A stretch of 15,139 bases of DNA from Gryganskiella cystojenkinii (taxonomy: Eukaryota; Mortierellomycota; Mortierellomycetes; Mortierellales; Mortierellaceae). The notes under the pieces are model-generated. The model made no database searches. It saw only the letters and a program-made list of their open reading frames with translations, and had not been told where the DNA came from. This document shows, piece by piece, positions 11,624 to 15,139 of the stretch. Numbering within the stretch: the first letter of the stretch is position 1; each line of letters opens with the position of its first letter. Location of the stretch: contig JAAAIG010000431.1 in NCBI GenBank assembly GCA_015852425.1, positions 1 through 15,139 on the forward strand, read 5' to 3'. The translations under genes were made by a program, and so were the position numbers.

Positions 11624-11902
11624 TCATGGAAAAGAGTGCAAGGTGTTTGTTTACAAGGGAGGACCTTTTTGACAAAGGGCTCAGCAGTGGCAAAATATTG
11701 CGGAAATGGTGGCAAAAAGAAATGTGAAAAATGGTGGCCAACACTTGCCCCCTTACTCTTTGCCGAGAGAAAATGGCCTTTCCAACAAACAAAAATCAAT
11801 CTCACAACTTTCTCTTGCGCACTCCCACATTTTTTCCTTGCGCACTCTCACATATCAAACTCCATTTTTTGGTGAATGAGAAGCTTGTGACCAGTAAAAA
11901 AA

Positions 11903-12160
11903 ATGATGTTTGCGCTTCCTGCTGTTGCCCTTGCTGTTGCCCTTGCTGTTGCTGATGGTGTGGTCTCAAAGTCTTCGCTCCTTTTGTCGGTCACTGCATC
12001 TCTTTCCCCCACTCACCCCAGCAGCACCAACTCGTACGCTTTATTCCGTGATGCACGAGACTTTTTTGTCTGGGTGTGGAGCCGTTTACTGAATAAGTTT
12101 TGGAGTTGTTGGGGAAGGTGCAGTCGTCGTTTGAGGAGTTCAAACCAAGGTAAGAGGTAG
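11903..12160 (+). CDS. Hypothetical small protein with a signal-peptide-like start (weak)
   Basis: An 85-codon ORF beginning with two ATGs. The first 20 residues (MMFALPAVALAVALAVADGV) look like a signal peptide, but they are encoded by a near-tandem GCTGTTGCCCTT repeat, which produces Ala/Val/Leu without selection. The rest is Ser/Thr-rich, then Trp/Arg-rich with two Cys. A GTAAGA donor-like site at 12150 lies just before the stop, so it could be a first exon, but no partner exon is apparent. I do not recognise a family; it is probably spurious. Confidence 0.15.
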   Translation: MMFALPAVALAVALAVADGVVSKSSLLLSVTASLSPTHPSSTNSYALFRDARDFFVWVWSRLLNKFWSCWGRCSRRLRSSNQGKR

Positions 12161-12318
12161 TGGGAATGACCGGTGGTACCTCTTTTATAAAAGAAGGTGT
12201 TGAGAGTAATGTCGAATGTTAAATTCGCCAGTGAGACTAAAGGAAGGAGGGGGATTGGTCCTGTGGTGCAAAGTGTTGTTGACCGTTCTGTCGAGGGTTT
12301 ACTTACAGATAACACACC

Positions 12319-12351
12319 AAAAAAAAAAAGTAAAAAAAAAAAAAAAAAAAA
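12319..12351 (+). repeat. Poly-A tracts
   Basis: Runs of 11 and 20 A residues separated by GT. There is no flanking duplication or coding sequence to suggest a retroposed element. Confidence 0.75.
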
Positions 12352-12459
12352 GGCCGAAAGGATAGTGTCAGGCAACGTTGGCGTCAGCTACGCCCAATTT
12401 TTTCCTGCCCTTTCTTTCTTTTTTCTCAAAAAACGCCAACAAAAAAAAAAACATGCGCA

Positions 12460-12786
12460 TTATGTACCTCGCATAGCCAAGTCTGCACCAATCTTTTTGT
12501 AAATCGTCCATCCAAACTCCTTGTAAAGCTTGTATGCAATAAACGTGAACCCGGCGGCAAAAATGACCATTAAGGCGACGACCGCTATCTCGAACGGTAA
12601 CGAGGCATGGTAGGGTGTTGGATCTACAGATCGATGAAAGAGATCCAAGATTACGTTCGGTAGAGAACCGCCCGGTGTACGGACAAGAATCTGGGAGGCT
12701 TGCTTCACCTGGACACCTGCATAACCGACCATGGCACAGTTAAAGACTACGATTGCAATAATTTGAATCGTATTTTTGTTAAACAT
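12460..12786 (-). pseudogene. Orphan exon of a UPF0658-like multi-pass membrane protein
   Basis: The frame encodes 108 residues with two membrane segments: residues about 5-24 (NTIQIIAIVVFNCAMVGYAG) and about 65-86. The following LYKEFGWTIYKKIGADLAMR closely resembles the cytosolic motif of fungal UPF0658 Golgi-type membrane proteins as I recall them; their function is unknown. In that family more transmembrane helices lie before and after this part. Here the frame begins right after a TAG that could be a splice acceptor (...AAAATAG then ATG), and ends at a donor-like G|GTACAT just after the conserved GADLAMR. I found no upstream exon in 12787-13333 and no downstream exon in 11624-12459. It is most likely a gene relic; alternatives are very distant exons or a short functional protein using its ATG and the stop at 12460. 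Confidence 0.45.
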
Positions 12787-13333
12787 CTATTTTGTAGTGT
12801 ACGATCGATTCACAAAAAAAAAAAAAAATACGCCCACCTTTGCCAGTTTTCGATCGAATTATGAAGAACCACTCCACAAGGCAGGTCTGGAGGCGGTTAT
12901 CTCTCCTTGCGCTGGATAGGACGGGTACGTACTGCATTAGTCTACAACACGCTTAATCCCTTTCTTTATTATTTTGTGGTGGTCAATGGTCAGCAAGTCC
13001 CCAGAGCAAAAAAAAAAAATCGACATAGACGAAACACGTAAAAGAATTCGAAAGAAATTATCAAATAGTCCAAACACGTGCATCGAGCGATGGAGGTAGC
13101 ACAGTGTGGACCGTGCTTATAGAAATCTTACAATTCTGGTCTTCTCAACTAAACACAGAAGGAAAAACAAGGTCCACATGTCATTGAACTGCTTCAGAGT
13201 TGAAAGGCATATATGTTTACTAAATGATTATGATCGGTGCGCTAGGTATATAGATGAAGTTCTCTTTTTTCGATGGAGGTGATCCTCACGTTGGGTTTTA
13301 TCGATGTCTTATGTGATGCCGCTGGGCAAACTT
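12787..13333. other. Intergenic region between the UPF0658-like exon and the HPP gene
   Basis: About 550 bp with A runs near 12813 and 13008, a CACGTG E-box at 13075-13080, and an 8-bp inverted repeat TGTGGACC/GGTCCACA near 13104 and 13170. It probably carries the 3' UTR of the HPP gene. I searched it for transmembrane-coding exons in either direction and found none. Confidence 0.5.
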
Positions 13334-14735
13334 TTACTTGGAACCCTGGACCTGTTGTTCAAGTTCCTGCACCCGCACACGAAGTTGTTCAATTGTCGAT
13401 CTGTACTCTTCTACCTGCTCTTCCGTCGCCGCCGCCGCCGACCCCTCATGTGTCAATCCTGAAGACGGCGACCGTTGCAAAGACGACACGTGTGGTGACC
13501 CTCTCATCTCCATCACAATCGAGGCTGCTCTGGGACTGTGGCCACTTTCCAATTCCAAGGAAGATCTGGATCGAGGACTCATTTGCAGCCTCTCTCCTTC
13601 CTTCAACGCCTCCTTTCTGTCGCCTCCGTAATAGACCGCAAACTGTCCGTGGTGCTGATGTTGATGCGCATGGCTGTGATGAGAGAGTGGCGACTGAACA
13701 TGTTGTTGTTGTTGCTGCTGCTGTTGCTCTGGGTGCAGGGGTGGGATTGAAACGACTCCCTCCTTATGCCTTGACCCTTCGACCGACAACATCTGTCCAT
13801 CTCCGGCTCCTACTGGGGCTCCCTCAGCAGCAATAGCGCCTTCTGGTGCGACGTCAACATCCGTACTACAATCCTCCTCATCATCCTCCGGGTTCGTGAA
13901 ATCCGCCAGTGCCGTCGACATATCCTGATCGATCACAACAATTTTCCGATCCTTGGGTTTCCACCAATGGGTCGGGTACCGTCTGGCGACGTTGTTCACC
14001 AACATGGCCACAATCATCATCAACGCAACGCCCAGGGCAATAGGGCAAAGGACATACCAGTACCCCAAATCATAAATCGTCGCCCCACCCGTAACGGCAA
14101 TCAATGCCGAGGCGGAAGCCGGAGGATGGACCGTGTGAGTCAATTGCATACAACACAACGAGATCGAGACAGCGAGGGAACAGAGGAGCCAGTGGAGCTT
14201 GATGAACATCTCGGCCGAGAGGAGGTTGAATAGTTTGTAAAGACTGACACCAATAATCGAGGACATGATATGGCCACCAACTAATGCAAACAGTAGGAAG
14301 CGAGGAAGATGGCGATGAGTAAACAAACAATCGTCATTTTGTATCGAAAGTAGCAAAAAATCAACAAAGACACCGAAAACACAAAAAAATAGACATTCAA
14401 CACAAAAATCAATATAAACGAAACTTACTGACGTTTCGTGGCTGCGACAACGGAGCTTCGATCGCTCCATAAATCAAGACGGCCGAGGCACCGAACGAAC
14501 CGGCTATCACGGGTGTATTCCTCTCGACGAACCATGCTGCGTTAAATGTCAATGAGGCCACAATTGAAATGCCAACAAAGGATCCAATGAATGACGAGAG
14601 CAAGACTGCGAATCGAGATGGGGGTGGTGGAGGGCCGGTGACTGCGGATCGTTTGGCGGCGGAGGGGTTGTACCGTTGGCCCTTCATTCGACTGAGGTAA
14701 CCATTCAGTGCCGGGCTGTTGCTCAATGTGACCAT
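13334..14735 (-). CDS. HPP-family integral membrane protein
   Basis: HPP proteins are membrane proteins; cyanobacterial and plant members have been linked to nitrite transport, while fungal members are largely uncharacterised. Exons are 14735-14429 and 14280-13334, separated by a 148-nt intron (GTAAGT ... TTAG, phase 1), giving 417 aa. The start is the first in-frame ATG, in an optimal context (ACCATGG). Residues about 41-63, 75-95, 103-123, 128-150 and 172-198 are hydrophobic. Family marks are GSFGASAVLIYGAIEAPLSQPRN at about 79-101, which spans the first splice region, IGGHI at 103-107, and the HTVHPPASASALIAV signature at 151-165 (His154-Pro155-Pro156). After residue 205 a long soluble tail holds an acidic patch (EDDEED), eight Gln at 288-295, a His-rich run (303-313) and a C-terminal coiled coil (about 388-414). 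The core assignment is secure; substrate and membrane location are unknown. Confidence 0.93.
13703..13726 (-). repeat. CAA/CAG triplet repeat encoding eight glutamines
   Basis: Eight consecutive CAA/CAG codons in the C-terminal tail of the HPP gene, followed by a His-rich stretch. The codons are mixed, so the tract is not a pure microsatellite. Confidence 0.9.
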
Positions 14736-15139
14736 GGTTTTGCAATGAGAACGGAAGAGAGAGTGACGAAGGGGAAAGGAGTGAGAACTGAATGGAGAAG
14801 CAGAAAAGAGGACTTTACACAAAGATTTTGCCTGGTATTTAAGTGTCTCAGTCTGCTGGAAAATTTAATCCTTGCAAACTATGATGCACATGGCACTCTT
14901 TCGATCCCCGCTCGTTGCAAACACCTTTTCCTTTCCCATTTTTTTTTTTTTGCTGGACTCGGTGGAATGGGGGATCAACACAGGGTGAGCAATTAAGTCA
15001 GTTTGTGTTTGTCCAACAGGACAAAAAAAAGGTCTCCCTCCTGTCAACACAGAAGGGGCGCAAGCTCATGCACAAATAAAATTAGAGTGCAAAAGTACCT
15101 TCTGATTTTTATTTTTTTTCTTTCCTACAGGTAAAATAG
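14736..15139. other. Upstream region of the HPP gene, to the window end
   Basis: The likely 5' leader and promoter of the HPP gene, with short CT-rich blocks on the minus strand and T runs near 14939 and 15113. The last bases (T-rich, then CTTTCCTACAG followed by GTAAAATAG) resemble a + strand splice acceptor of a gene lying outside the window, but nothing here confirms it. Confidence 0.4.

Larger units (their letters stand above)
11624..12459. other. Intergenic spacer with A/T homopolymers
   Basis: About 830 bp between the LRR pseudogene and the UPF0658-like exon. Contents: a CTTGCGCACTCxCACAT direct repeat near 11815-11853, a short Ala/Val-coding triplet-like repeat near 11926-11955, A runs of 11 and 20 at 12319-12351, and T-rich sequence near 12399-12425. 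I looked here for the missing downstream exons of the UPF0658-like gene and saw none. Confidence 0.5.

Noticed and set aside
12013..12375. 120-codon minus-strand ORF with a poly-Phe start
   Set aside because: It has no ATG at its start, the Phe run comes from poly-A/T tracts, and it lacks the motif expected for the next UPF0658 exon.
12903..12945. Short minus-strand ORF start (ATG near 12937) as a first exon for the UPF0658-like gene
   Set aside because: Joining it through the GTGGGCG donor near 12838 to the exon at 12786 gives the wrong phase and an immediate stop, and it encodes no membrane segment.

Overview
This window looks like nuclear DNA of an early-diverging fungus. Genes with spliceosomal introns (GT-AG, 129 to 719 nt) alternate between strands and are separated by T/A-homopolymer-rich spacers. 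The mix of a fungal poly(A)-binding protein, a Pkp2/BCKDK-like mitochondrial kinase, an HPP-family membrane protein, a UPF0658-like membrane segment and an F-box/LRR-type protein fits Mucoromycota, most likely Mortierellaceae. That placement is inference from family content; I could not run a search.

Layout. 1-2656 (+): poly(A)-binding protein PAB1, cut at its 5' end by the window edge, with one 666-nt intron. 3269-5161 (-): a single-exon mitochondrial dehydrogenase kinase of the PDK/BCKDK family, convergent with PAB1. 5162-6754: a 1.6-kb divergent promoter region. 6755-9120 (+): a four-exon malate dehydrogenase. 9657 to about 11623 (-): an LRR (probably F-box-type) gene that looks broken, by a 163-bp pogo-like MITE at 11240-11402 and by a one-base frameshift near 11000. 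11624-12459: a spacer holding one weak signal-peptide-like small ORF. 12460-12786 (-): an orphan exon of a UPF0658-like membrane protein. 13334-14735 (-): a two-exon HPP-family membrane protein. 14736-15139: its upstream region.

How the genes relate. There is no operon logic. PAB1 acts in mRNA stability and translation. The kinase and malate dehydrogenase are both central carbon enzymes and share a divergent intergenic region, so co-regulation is possible but unproven. The right half (LRR pseudogene, MITE, orphan exon) looks like decaying accessory DNA next to the intact HPP gene.

I see no convincing new multi-gene system. The points most worth a second look are: the MITE whose removal with one TA restores the LRR frame exactly; the first malate dehydrogenase intron, which is 129 nt, stop-free and in frame; the SKI C-terminus of that enzyme; the long insertion in the kinase ATP lid; and overlapping upstream ORFs in the kinase leader.
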